Of a stretch of 64,000 nt of DNA, positions 53,168 through 61,450 are shown one piece after another. The stretch's first letter is position 1, and each line of letters opens with the position of its first letter. The translations under genes and the position numbers were made by a program. The DNA comes from Avichristensenella sp031550535 (GTDB lineage: Bacteria; Bacillota; Clostridia; Christensenellales; Aristaeellaceae): assembly GCA_031550535.1 (NCBI GenBank), contig JAVBOM010000012.1, positions 1 through 64,000 on the forward strand, read 5' to 3'. The notes under the pieces were generated by a model. It made no database searches and had not been told where the DNA came from. It was given only the letters and a program-made list of their open reading frames with translations.

Positions 53168-53617
53168 CTATGCCCTGTACGTCTCGACCTCCGCCTTGAT
53201 CGCGTCCACGTCCAGCACCATTTCCATCATGGAAATCTGTTCGTCGTACACGGCCGGGTCGATTTCTTCCTTCAGCTCGAACATATGGTACGCCTTGAGT
53301 CCCAACGGGACCCCTGCCAAAGGACCTGCGTAGGTAGGATCGCCGACGGATACCGTTTCGGCCGCCAGCCCGGAAGCCTCAGCCTCCGCGCCGCCCAGGA
53401 CGACCACGAGGTCATCCTTGCCGTATTTCTCCGCCAAATCTTTGATCCTTGCCTGGTTTTCCAGGTCCATGGCGCCTGCGGACGTTCAGACGAAGCACTC
53501 GGTCGTGGAGAATACCACTTCCGCGCCGGCCGTCTTGACGCACTCTTCGATAGCCATGCCGGGAATGCCGTCGCGGTCGCCCAAGATGGCAACCTTTTTG
53601 CCGTTTAGAATGCTCAT
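53168..53617 (-). CDS. grdA: glycine reductase selenoprotein A
   Basis: 149 residues from ATG 53617 behind GAAAGGAGTATTTCTGCT. TGA at 53486-53488 is codon 44 and falls in T-E-C-F-V-U-T-S-A-G-A-M-D-L-E-N-Q, the invariant GrdA motif with Sec44. GrdA carries the carboxymethyl group between components B and C and is re-reduced by thioredoxin. Annotated naively it would appear as a short truncated ORF starting after the TGA. Confidence 0.96.
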
Positions 53618-53667
53618 AGCAGAAATACTCCTTTCCTAGGGTGATGCTAAAATATCTGTAAAAACCG

Positions 53668-54954
53668 TCAAATGGTTTTCGCAGTGAGGGTATGGAAGCC
53701 CAGCTCGTTCGTCGCGCCGGTGATGACCTGGATTTCCGCGCGGATGCTGCCGTCCGGGAGCAGGCTGCCGTCCCAGCCGCCCGCGATGACGTTCGCCACC
53801 TCGGGATAGCCGATCACCGTTTTCATCGGCGGCAGCGTGATGACCATGTTCGCGTTGCCCGAGGTCACGCACGCGTTGCCAAGGGGCGTGGAGTCCGCCA
53901 GCGACTGCGAGCCGCCGTCCTGCCCGGCGTACTCATCCGTAATCAGCACGGTCTTGACGTTCAGCTTCTCGATCTTGTTGCAGTTCATCACCAGGTCCGC
54001 GTCCGGGTTGCCAAAGCCTTCTTCCGAGATGATCGCCGCGTCCGCGCCCAGGAACTCGACGAGCTTGGCCGTCATGTTGGAGGAACGCTCCTTGTCCATC
54101 AGCGTGACGTTTTCATTCGTGACCACACAGCCCAGGAAGTTGATCGTCTTGCCGTGCTGGGCGTACAGATCCTCGATGACCGGGCTGTTTTCGTGCACGT
54201 AGGTGGGGTTCTTGTCGCACGCGGACACGCAGTTGCCGCTGACGATCGCGCCGTCCATGGCCTCGGTCGGGTACATGTACGTCGGCACAATCTGCTTGAC
54301 ATCCACGCCGTAGTAGTACGTGTTGTGCAGCAGGCCCTGGGTCTGCAGCATGTACACATAGACCACCTTGGGCAGGTTCGGGTACTGCGCCGCCTGCTCC
54401 AGCAGGGGCTTGGTTTCGTAGGTTTTGATCTCGTCCGGCGTGACCGCCGTGCCCGCCTGGCCCAGGTAGTTCGCCGCGCGGAAGCCCGCCAGCCGCACGA
54501 CGACCTCGTGCTCGTGCTGCTTCAGCGTGTCGATCGGCTCGACCTTGACCACGACATTATTCGTCGCGGAGAACGGCGTGTATTCCGCGCCGGGGCCGCT
54601 CATGTCGATGATGCCCTCCTGGAAGCCGACGATCTTGCCCGTCGTCACGACCGCCGCGCCTTTCAGCACGTGCGTCCGGCCGCTGCCGACCTGATCCACG
54701 CCCGTCATGAAGCCCGGGAAGATGCCGCCGGGCCCCTGCACTTTGGCGCGGGGTTCCACAACGTCCTTCACCGGCAGGATGCGGACGGACTCGCCCGGCC
54801 GCGCGAGGAATACCTCCACGGACTTGATCCGCTCGTCCGCGCCGGCCACCTTCGCCAGCTCGTCCTTGTTTACGTACAGCACGCCATTTTTCACGGACGT
54901 CGCGTCCGCGAACTGAACATCCTTGATGAGGATATTGCCAATCTCAAGCCGCAT
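53668..54954 (-). CDS. grdE: glycine reductase component B, alpha/beta proprotein
   Basis: 428 residues from ATG 54954. Self-cleavage before Cys242 in S-G-N-C-V-S-A-C (the same position as in characterised GrdE) would give two subunits, the downstream one carrying the pyruvoyl group that binds glycine. Works with GrdB. Located between trxA and grdA. Confidence 0.94.
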   Translation of the reverse strand: MRLEIGNILIKDVQFADATSVKNGVLYVNKDELAKVAGADERIKSVEVFLARPGESVRILPVKDVVEPRAKVQGPGGIFPGFMTGVDQVGSGRTHVLKGAAVVTTGKIVGFQEGIIDMSGPGAEYTPFSATNNVVVKVEPIDTLKQHEHEVVVRLAGFRAANYLGQAGTAVTPDEIKTYETKPLLEQAAQYPNLPKVVYVYMLQTQGLLHNTYYYGVDVKQIVPTYMYPTEAMDGAIVSGNCVSACDKNPTYVHENSPVIEDLYAQHGKTINFLGCVVTNENVTLMDKERSSNMTAKLVEFLGADAAIISEEGFGNPDADLVMNCNKIEKLNVKTVLITDEYAGQDGGSQSLADSTPLGNACVTSGNANMVITLPPMKTVIGYPEVANVIAGGWDGSLLPDGSIRAEIQVITGATNELGFHTLTAKTI

Positions 54955-54977
54955 GTCATGCCCTCCGATGTGTGTGG

Positions 54978-55020
54978 TAAGGATTTCTTGCGAAATCCTT
55001 TCATGGCTCGGAATCTTCGG
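54978..55020 (-). repeat. dispersed repeat, divergent copy E
   Basis: AAGGATTTC-TTGC-GAAATCCTT is a perfect hairpin matching the second hairpin of the other copies; the following CGGAATC / GGTTCCTCGCCGCC piece is diverged. It lies between trxA and grdE. Confidence 0.5.
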
Positions 55021-55037
55021 TTCCTCGCCGCCAAATA

Positions 55038-55358
55038 TCAGCCAACCAACTCGTCCAGCTTCGCCTGCACGGCGTTCATCTCGATGGAATCCTTGTCAAA
55101 GACAAATACCTTCTCGCCGTCCTTGTAGAACACGAACGTCGGCTGGCCCATGACCTTCTGCGCGATGGCCAGGCGCTTGTTGCCGGTGGTGTCCAGGCTG
55201 CAAAACTTCGCGCGCCCCTCGTTCTTCGCCACGAACGCGTGCACGTCCGGCATCAGCGCCATGCACGGCTCGCACTTGGGGCTCCAGAAGTCCACAAACA
55301 CGACGCCCTGGTGGCCGAGCACCTCTTGATCAAAGTTTTCCTTGTGTACCTCAACCAT
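55038..55358 (-). CDS. trxA: thioredoxin of the glycine reductase system
   Basis: 106 residues from ATG 55358 behind AAAGGAGCGTTGAAAC. Active site W-S-P-K-C-E-P-C instead of the usual W-C-G-P-C (the first Cys is shifted: C-E-P-C), with cis-Pro in G-Q-P-T-F. Variants of this kind are found in grd operons. It reduces GrdA with electrons from the adjacent thioredoxin reductase. Confidence 0.92.
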   Translation of the reverse strand: MVEVHKENFDQEVLGHQGVVFVDFWSPKCEPCMALMPDVHAFVAKNEGRAKFCSLDTTGNKRLAIAQKVMGQPTFVFYKDGEKVFVFDKDSIEMNAVQAKLDELVG

Positions 55359-55382
55359 GTTTCAACGCTCCTTTGCTCTTTG

Positions 55383-56594
55383 TTATATTTGGAGTAGATT
55401 CGCTATATCCGCCCCGGTAAAGCTGCCTTCCAGGCGGCCTTTTACCTCGCCGTTCTCAAACAGCAGCACGGTGGGGATCTTCGTGATCTGGTAGGTCGCG
55501 GCGGTTTTTTTATTCCGGGACGTGTCCAGCTTGGCGAGCTTGACGTCCGTTTTTTCGGCAGCCGCCTCCAGCAAGGCCAGCGCGGCGATGCTCTCCTCTA
55601 CCTGCGGTGCCCAGAAGGCCAGCAGCACGTGGCCCTGCACATCCAGCACCTGCCGACGGAAGTTCTCCATCTCGTCCAGGTACTTTTCCGCCGCGACAGC
55701 CGCGATCGCGCCGTCCGAAGCGGCAGTGACGACCTGCCGGAGGTACTTCACCCGCGCGTCGCCCGCCGCGTACACGCCGGGCACATTCGTCTCCATCATC
55801 TCGTTGGTGACGATATACCCCTGCGCGTCGAGCTCGATCTTGCCCTTTAAAAAATCCGTCTTGGGCACCGTGCCCACGAAGAAGAACACGCCGTTCGTCT
55901 CTTTTTCGCGCAATTCGCCCGTCTTGATGTTCTTTAGGATAACCTTTTCCACCAGCTCGTCGCCGACAATTTCATCCAGAACGGAGTTCCATTCCCATTT
56001 CATTTTCGGGTTCTGGAACGCCTTTTCCGCGCTGGCCTTGTTGCAGTCCAGCGTGCCCTCGTCGTGGATGACGATGACGGTGACTTCGTTCGCGAACTTC
56101 GTCAGGTACATGGCTTCCTCAATGGCCGCATCGCCGTTGCCGACCACCATCACGTCCAGGTCCTCGAAGAAATCCGCGTCGCACGTTGCGCAGTAGGAAA
56201 CGCCCTTGCCGCGCAGCTTGCCCTCACCCTTGATGTTCAGCGTGCGCGGCTCCGCGCCGGGCGCGAAAACGACGCTGTGCGCCTCGTATACGGCGCCGTC
56301 CTTTGTGAAAACCTTTTTCACGTGGCCCGTCAGGTCCACATCCGCCGCCACACCGCGCAGAATCTCCGTGCCGAAATGCGCGGCATGATCCGCAAACTGC
56401 TGCATCAAACCGGGGCCGGTCGTCTCGTGGAACGACCCCGGGTAGTTCTCCATCTCCATGGTGGTGGCGGCCTGCCCACCTGGGCGTCCCTTTTCCAGAA
56501 TGGCGGTTTTCAGCCGCGCGCGGCTGCCGTAAATGCCCGCCGCGAGCCCGCCGGGACCGCCCCCGACGACAAGAATGTCATAGACCGTTGACAT
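55383..56594 (-). CDS. trxB: thioredoxin reductase with C-terminal thioredoxin-like domain
   Basis: 403 residues from ATG 56594, overlapping grdX by 17 bases. Residues 1-~310 are a normal low-Mr reductase: FAD motif G-G-G-P-G-G-L-A-A-G, redox C-A-T-C, NAD(P)H motif G-N-G-D-A-A. The extra ~90 residues form a thioredoxin fold whose active site is W-A-P-Q-V-E-E-S, without cysteines. Electron donor for TrxA and GrdA; the appended domain may be a docking module. Confidence 0.9.
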   Translation of the reverse strand: MSTVYDILVVGGGPGGLAAGIYGSRARLKTAILEKGRPGGQAATTMEMENYPGSFHETTGPGLMQQFADHAAHFGTEILRGVAADVDLTGHVKKVFTKDGAVYEAHSVVFAPGAEPRTLNIKGEGKLRGKGVSYCATCDADFFEDLDVMVVGNGDAAIEEAMYLTKFANEVTVIVIHDEGTLDCNKASAEKAFQNPKMKWEWNSVLDEIVGDELVEKVILKNIKTGELREKETNGVFFFVGTVPKTDFLKGKIELDAQGYIVTNEMMETNVPGVYAAGDARVKYLRQVVTAASDGAIAAVAAEKYLDEMENFRRQVLDVQGHVLLAFWAPQVEESIAALALLEAAAEKTDVKLAKLDTSRNKKTAATYQITKIPTVLLFENGEVKGRLEGSFTGADIANLLQI

Positions 56595-57003
56595 GGTGCG
56601 CCTCCTCTTTTTCGCTAGTATGGCTATAAAATCCGGCCGGCAACGCTTCCATCGCCGAACGCATCAGGTCCAGGTCAATCACGGAGAAATCGTCCAGCAC
56701 GCCTTCGCTGTACCGCCGGTCCTTGGCCGGCAGCTTTCGCAGCACGGCAATCGCGTCCTCGATGAGCATCAGCGACGCCGTATCGACTTCGCCCCGGCGC
56801 GTGGAAAGCACTACGCTCTTGTACGGGCTTTCGTTCGGCTTCACGCTACCGGCGAGCGGGTGGCTGATCAGCGTTGCCCCCAGATGCACCGCGTCCCGCA
56901 CCGCGCCAAACACCGCGTCGACGGTCCCGCCGATGTACCGGGCGACCGCGCCATACACGGCGGACACAGCCGGGTTGTTCGTGATGATCTGGTAATTGGT
57001 CAC
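56578..57003 (-). CDS. grdX: GrdX protein
   Basis: 141 residues from GTG 57003 (GGAGG nine bases upstream), starting V-T-N-Y-Q-I-I-T-N-N-P; the upstream in-frame ATG at 57171 lies in the riboswitch and is rejected. GrdX is a small conserved protein of unknown role always at the head of grd operons. Overlaps trxB. Confidence 0.85.
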   Translation of the reverse strand: MTNYQIITNNPAVSAVYGAVARYIGGTVDAVFGAVRDAVHLGATLISHPLAGSVKPNESPYKSVVLSTRRGEVDTASLMLIEDAIAVLRKLPAKDRRYSEGVLDDFSVIDLDLMRSAMEALPAGFYSHTSEKEEAHHVNGL

Positions 57004-57028
57004 CCGCGCCAGCCTCCCTTTCCGCAAC

Positions 57029-57068
57029 AAAAAACAGGAACACGACAAACATCCTTGCCGTATCCCTG
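57029..57068 (-). terminator. riboswitch-controlled terminator
   Basis: On the minus strand CAGGGATACGGCA and TGTCGTGTTCCTG pair over 13 positions (some G-T) around an 8-base loop, followed by six T. It lies between the glycine aptamer and grdX, so it can serve as the expression platform. Confidence 0.8.
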
Positions 57069-57079
57069 TCTCGATTGTT

Positions 57080-57188
57080 TCAGGGTGGGTAAATCCGCGC
57101 TGTTTGAGCCTGAGAGATTCACGTCGCGGCTGGCGCACCGGACGCTTGCCCCTTCGGCGTCTATACTTCACAATAGACTCTCACACGG
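57080..57188 (-). promoter_or_regulatory. glycine riboswitch (single aptamer)
   Basis: On the minus strand GTGAGAG, then G-A-C-G-C-C-G-A-A-G-G-G-G-C-A-A and later ATCTCTCAGGC, the invariant core of the glycine aptamer, in the correct order. Only one aptamer was seen; a second is absent. Followed by a terminator hairpin. Glycine binding would favour transcription of the glycine reductase operon. Confidence 0.88.
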
Positions 57189-57232
57189 ATCGATATCCCG
57201 CGCGTTTTTCACGCATATTCGATTTCCCAATA

Positions 57233-57261
57233 ACCATAGCACAATTGATTTATTTTGTAAA
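57233..57261 (-). promoter_or_regulatory. grd operon promoter
   Basis: On the minus strand TTTACA (57261-57256), 17 bases, TATGGT (57238-57233) with an extended TGC before the -10. Confidence 0.75.
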
Positions 57262-57288
57262 TAGCGTTTTGCAAAGAATCCTGCAAAA

Positions 57289-57345
57289 AGTGAGGATTTC
57301 TTGCGGAATTCACATACGGTTCGGAATCCTCGGTTCCTCGCCTGC
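57289..57345 (-). repeat. dispersed repeat, divergent copy F
   Basis: GAGGATTTC-TTGC-GGAATTC followed by CGGAATCCTCGGTTCCTC. Related to the copy at 54.98 kb. It separates the divergent grd and selA promoters. Confidence 0.4.
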
Positions 57346-57370
57346 ATTTCGTGCCATTTCTGAAAACCTC

Positions 57371-57398
57371 TTGATTATTCTCCGCCAATGGTTACAAT
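57371..57398 (+). promoter_or_regulatory. selA promoter
   Basis: TTGATT (57371-57376), 16 bases, TACAAT (57393-57398) with TGG before the -10. Transcribes selA-selB divergently from grdX. Confidence 0.6.
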
Positions 57399-57448
57399 AA
57401 ATGCGAACAAGAAATGCCACCAAGAACCAGGATGTATGAGGGTTACGC

Positions 57449-58840
57449 ATGCAAAACAGACTGCTTCAGCAGATACCGAAGATGGACGATCTGCTTGCCT
57501 GGCCGGAAATCGCGCCGGTGCTGGACGCTTACGGATACGCGGAGGCACTCGCGGCCGCGCGCGGCGCGCTAGACGATCTTCGCGCGGCGATCCTGCGCGG
57601 AGAGCTTGCCGCACTGCCCACGCGGGAACCGCTCGCCACGCTAGTCATGAACCGCGCACGGCGGGCGGCCATCCCGTCCCTGCGCCGCGTCATCAACGCC
57701 ACGGGCGTGCTACTGCACACAAACCTGGGCCGCGCGCCGCTCGCGGAATGCGCGGCACAGCGCGCGGCTGAGGTAGCGCGCGGCTACTCGACGCTGGAAT
57801 ACAGAGTGGCGGACGGCGCGCGCGGCAGCCGCCACACGCATGTCGCGCGCCTGCTGTGCGATCTGACGGGCGCGGAGGACGCGATGGTCGTCAACAACAA
57901 CGCGGCGGCGGTGCTGCTGATGCTCTCCGCCCTGGCGCATGGCCGCGAGGTGGTCGTTTCCCGGGGCGAGCTGGTGGAGATCGGCGGCTCGTTCCGCATC
58001 CCGGACATCATGGCGCTGTCCGGCGCGATCCTGCGCGAGGTGGGCACCACGAACCGCACACACGCGGCGGATTACGCCGACGCCATCGGCGAGGCCACCG
58101 GCGCGCTGATGAAGGCGCACACCAGCAACTACAGGATTATCGGCTTCACGCACGAGGTGGAGCTGGACGCGCTGGTCGCGCTCGGGCGGGAAAAGGGTTT
58201 GCCCGTGCTGTACGACCTGGGCGGCGGGTATCTGCTGCCCATGGAGGGCTTCCCCGCGCCGGAGGAACCGTGCGTGGCCGACTGCGTGCGAACGGGCGTG
58301 GATGTCCTGTGCTTCAGCGGCGACAAGCTGCTCGGCGGGCCGCAGGCGGGCATCCTGCTGGGCAGCCGGCAGCACATCGCGCGGCTGAAAAAGCACCCGC
58401 TCGCCCGCGCGCTCCGCGTGGACAAAATGACCCTGGCGGCGCTGGAGGCCACGCTCGCGCTGTACCGCGACCCGAGCCGCGCTACGCAAGAAATTCCCGT
58501 GCTGCGCATGATGAAGGAGACGCCCGAAGCCTTGCGGGAGAAGGCGTCCCGGCTCGCGGTGCGGCTCGGTTTTCTGTCCCCCGCGCCCGCTGTCGTGGAG
58601 GAGGCCGGGCAGATCGGCGGCGGCACGGCGCCCGGCGTGGCGCTTCCGTCGGTCGCGGTCGCCATTGCCCCGGCAGCGCGCGGCGCGGACTGGCTGGAAG
58701 CGCGGCTGCGCGGGCATGAGCCGCCGATCATCGCGCGCATCGCCCGGGACCGGCTCCTGCTGGATGTGCGGACGCTGGACGAGGCGGACTTTGACGAAAT
58801 CGCGGCGTGCCTGCGCGCCGCCCGGGAGGCGGACGCATGA
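57449..58840 (+). CDS. selA: L-seryl-tRNA(Sec) selenium transferase
   Basis: 463 residues from ATG 57449. PLP-dependent fold; Lys293 in C-F-S-G-D-K-L-L-G-G-P-Q is the PLP lysine. Converts seryl-tRNA(Sec) to selenocysteyl-tRNA(Sec) with selenophosphate from SelD. Its TGA overlaps the selB start (ATGA), showing translational coupling. Confidence 0.95.
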   Translation: MQNRLLQQIPKMDDLLAWPEIAPVLDAYGYAEALAAARGALDDLRAAILRGELAALPTREPLATLVMNRARRAAIPSLRRVINATGVLLHTNLGRAPLAECAAQRAAEVARGYSTLEYRVADGARGSRHTHVARLLCDLTGAEDAMVVNNNAAAVLLMLSALAHGREVVVSRGELVEIGGSFRIPDIMALSGAILREVGTTNRTHAADYADAIGEATGALMKAHTSNYRIIGFTHEVELDALVALGREKGLPVLYDLGGGYLLPMEGFPAPEEPCVADCVRTGVDVLCFSGDKLLGGPQAGILLGSRQHIARLKKHPLARALRVDKMTLAALEATLALYRDPSRATQEIPVLRMMKETPEALREKASRLAVRLGFLSPAPAVVEEAGQIGGGTAPGVALPSVAVAIAPAARGADWLEARLRGHEPPIIARIARDRLLLDVRTLDEADFDEIAACLRAAREADA

Positions 58841-60741
58841 AGAACACAATCATCGGCACGGCGGGGCACGTCGACCACGGCAAGACGCTCCTCATCAAGG
58901 CGCTGACCGGCATGGAGACGGACCGCCTGAAGGAAGAAAAAAAGCGCGGCATCACCATCGATCTGGGCTTTGCGTGGCTCACCATGCCGGACGGCGAGCG
59001 CGTGGGCATCGTGGACGTGCCGGGGCACGAGCGCTTCGTCAAGAACATGCTGTCCGGCGCGGGCGGCATCAACCTGGCGCTGCTCGTGGTCGCGGCGGAC
59101 GACGGTGTGATGCCGCAGACGCGCGAGCACCTGGACATCCTCTCCCTGTTGGACATCCGCGACGGGATCATCGTCATCACCAAGGCGGATCTGGTCGAGG
59201 AGGAATGGGTCGAGATCGTCAAAGACGACATCAGCAAGGCGGTCGCGGGCACCTTTTTGGAGCGCGCGCCGATGATGGCCGTGTCCGCCTACACCGGGCA
59301 GGGCATTGACGAACTGCGCACGCTGATCTTCGGGAAGGCGCAGGCGGCGGCCAACCAGAACCTGGCTCGCCCGTTCCGCATCCCGCTGGACCGCGTGTTC
59401 TCCGTGGAGGGCTTCGGGACGGTCGTCACGGGGACGCTGATCGAGGGGTCGTTGTCCGAGGGGGACGAGGTCGAGGTGTATCCGTCCGGCCTGCGCAGCC
59501 GGGTGCGGAATTTGCAGGTGCACTCCCAAGATGTCGAAACCGCGTGGGCGGGCCAGCGCGTGGCGGTCAACCTGGCCGGCATCAAGCGGGACGAGGTGTC
59601 GCGCGGCGACACGATCGCGGCCCCGGGATCCATGCGGAACACGCTGATGCTGGACGTGAAGGTGCGCGCGCTGCCGGACGGCAAACGGACGCTTCGGACC
59701 GGCTCGCGGCTGCACTTCTACCATGGCGCGCGGGATGCGCTGTGCAAGCTCGTGCTGCTCGGCTGCGACACGCTGGAGCCGGGCCAGGAGGCGTACGCGC
59801 AGCTCCGCTTCAGCGAGGAAATCGCGGCCAAGAAGGGCGACCGGTTCATCCTTCGGTTCTACTCCCCCATTGAGACCGTGGGCGGCGGTGTTGTGCTCGA
59901 TTCCTCGCCCGAAAAGCACCGCCGCAGCGACGAACGGGTGCGGGACGCGCTCGGCGTGCGCGAGCTCGGCTCGGCGTCGGAGACGCTGCTGCAGGCGATT
60001 CTGGACGCGTCGCCGAAGTTCACGCAGCTTGCCGAGGTGCAGAAGGTGTCGGGCATGGACGCCGATACGTTCAAGGCGGAACTGGATTCGCTCATCGCGG
60101 ACGGCAACGTCCTCCGCCTGTCGGCCAAGACGGCCATCGCGGCGGACTTCAAGGACACGCTGGGCCGGAGGCTCTCCAAGATCCTGCGCGATTACCACGC
60201 CGCGAACCCCCTACAAGCGGGCATGCGGCGCGACGAGCTGCGCGGCCGCCTGATGCCGGGCCGGGAAATATCGCTGGCGGACAAAATGCTGGCGCTGTAC
60301 GAGCAGGACGGCCTGATTGTATCCGCCGGCCCGAAAGTCTCACTGCATGATTTCCGGGTTACGTACAGCGAGGGCGACCAGAGGGTGCGGGACGCGATCG
60401 AGGCGCAGTTCCTGGCGGCCGAGTTCACGCCGCCTTCGCCGGACGAGCTGTTCGCCCTGCACCCCAAGGAAAAGGCGGCGGCCAAGCGTGTGTTTGACGC
60501 GCTGATGGACACAGGCGTGCTGATGATGGTCGCGCCGCAGATGGTGTTCCGCGCGGACACGGTGGACAAGGCCTGGGCAATGGTCGCGGCGTTCATAGCG
60601 GAGAACGGGCAGATCACGCTGGCGCAGTTCCGCGACATGATCGGCGCGTCGCGCAAGTACGCGCTGGCGCTGCTGGAGTATTTCGACAAGCAGAGCCGCA
60701 CGCGGATGGAAGGCGACGCGCGCGTACTTGTCAAGAAATAA
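58837..60741 (+). CDS. selB: selenocysteine-specific elongation factor
   Basis: 634 residues from ATG 58837. GTPase motifs G-H-V-D-H-G-K-T, D-V-P-G-H-E and T-K-A-D at the N-terminus; C-terminal winged-helix domains bind the SECIS. Delivers Sec-tRNA to UGA in grdA and grdB. The longer start at 58807 is rejected because M-K-N-T-I-I-G-T-A-G-H is the conserved N-terminus. Confidence 0.95.
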   Translation: MKNTIIGTAGHVDHGKTLLIKALTGMETDRLKEEKKRGITIDLGFAWLTMPDGERVGIVDVPGHERFVKNMLSGAGGINLALLVVAADDGVMPQTREHLDILSLLDIRDGIIVITKADLVEEEWVEIVKDDISKAVAGTFLERAPMMAVSAYTGQGIDELRTLIFGKAQAAANQNLARPFRIPLDRVFSVEGFGTVVTGTLIEGSLSEGDEVEVYPSGLRSRVRNLQVHSQDVETAWAGQRVAVNLAGIKRDEVSRGDTIAAPGSMRNTLMLDVKVRALPDGKRTLRTGSRLHFYHGARDALCKLVLLGCDTLEPGQEAYAQLRFSEEIAAKKGDRFILRFYSPIETVGGGVVLDSSPEKHRRSDERVRDALGVRELGSASETLLQAILDASPKFTQLAEVQKVSGMDADTFKAELDSLIADGNVLRLSAKTAIAADFKDTLGRRLSKILRDYHAANPLQAGMRRDELRGRLMPGREISLADKMLALYEQDGLIVSAGPKVSLHDFRVTYSEGDQRVRDAIEAQFLAAEFTPPSPDELFALHPKEKAAAKRVFDALMDTGVLMMVAPQMVFRADTVDKAWAMVAAFIAENGQITLAQFRDMIGASRKYALALLEYFDKQSRTRMEGDARVLVKK

Positions 60742-60783
60742 ATCGTGTGGTATGATGTTTTCCGCGCTAAGCGCATGGAACAT

Positions 60784-60880
60784 GGGAGTAGATGGGTGAC
60801 TGGTGTGCCCTCTGGTCTTCAAAACCAGTATGAGTGGTTAACCCTGCTCGGGTGGGTTCGATTCCCACATGCTCCCGCCA
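60784..60880 (+). tRNA. selC: tRNA-Sec (anticodon TCA)
   Basis: Acceptor GGGAGTA with TGCTCCC, anticodon stem-loop CTGGT-CTTCAAA-ACCAG (anticodon TCA), a long variable arm (GAGTGGTTAACCCTGCTC), T-arm GTGGG-TTCGATT-CCCAC, and an encoded CCA end. About 97 nt, as expected for tRNA-Sec. It lies 42 bases after selB and is followed by a terminator. Confidence 0.93.
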
Positions 60881-60885
60881 AGCGG

Positions 60886-60942
60886 TAGGGATTTCTGGCG
60901 AAATCCCTCTATGGCGTCCGATTCATCGAATCAGCGCCGCCA
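60886..60942 (-). repeat. dispersed double-hairpin repeat, copy D
   Basis: Reverse orientation: GGGATTTC-TGGC-GAAATCCC and GATTCATCGAATC-AGCGCCGCC. It sits immediately after tRNA-Sec. Confidence 0.7.
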
Positions 60943-60948
60943 ATGACA

Positions 60949-60977
60949 GGGCCGCCTTTTAGGCGGCCCACTTTTTT
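60949..60977 (+). terminator. terminator after tRNA-Sec
   Basis: GGGCCGCC and GGCGGCCC flank TTTTA and are followed by ACTTTTTT. Confidence 0.9.
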
Positions 60978-61445
60978 GCCCATATCGGCACTTCGTATGC
61001 ATGCCATATTGATATACGGTGGACGGTATACTGATGCGCTGCCAAAAGTACGCGTGGCGCTGGCCGGCGCTCTGGCTGGCCCGCGTGCGCAAGCGCAAAA
61101 ACAAATGTGAATGTGTGTGAACATTCTATCAATATTTCAACAGATGTTTGTGCATATAACTCAATGCAAATCGCAACAAAATGGCGCTCCTGTATAGAAG
61201 CGTTTTAAATATTTCCCTGCGACCTTCACAAGTTCAGGCACTCGCTTTTGCTGTTGACTTCCTCCTTCAGGAGTGATACCATGCAATCAATAGCCACTCC
61301 AGCACGAATATAGACTCGGGAGGGATGCATAAAAAATACACATCGCTTCTTTGTTCCCATATCTCTATGTGAACTGCAAGACCTGTCGGACGTACCCGGT
61401 CCTCTTGACTCGCCAGACGACCCACATCGACAATTTTGGAGGGCT
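60978..61445. other. intergenic region before the C69 peptidase
   Basis: AT-richer than the surroundings, with short inverted pieces but no open frame with a ribosome-binding site. TTGACT near 61404 with GACAAT 18 bases on could be a weak promoter for the next gene. Confidence 0.4.
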
Positions 61446-61450
61446 AACAA

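Noticed and set aside
52098..53488. grdA and grdB as pseudogenes broken by TGA
   Set aside because: Both TGAs are at the known selenocysteine positions with matching motifs, and the decoding machinery is adjacent.
57841..60198. Long minus-strand open frames opposite selA and selB
   Set aside because: They are antisense shadows in GC-rich coding DNA; both strands cannot be real, and selA and selB have full conserved motifs.
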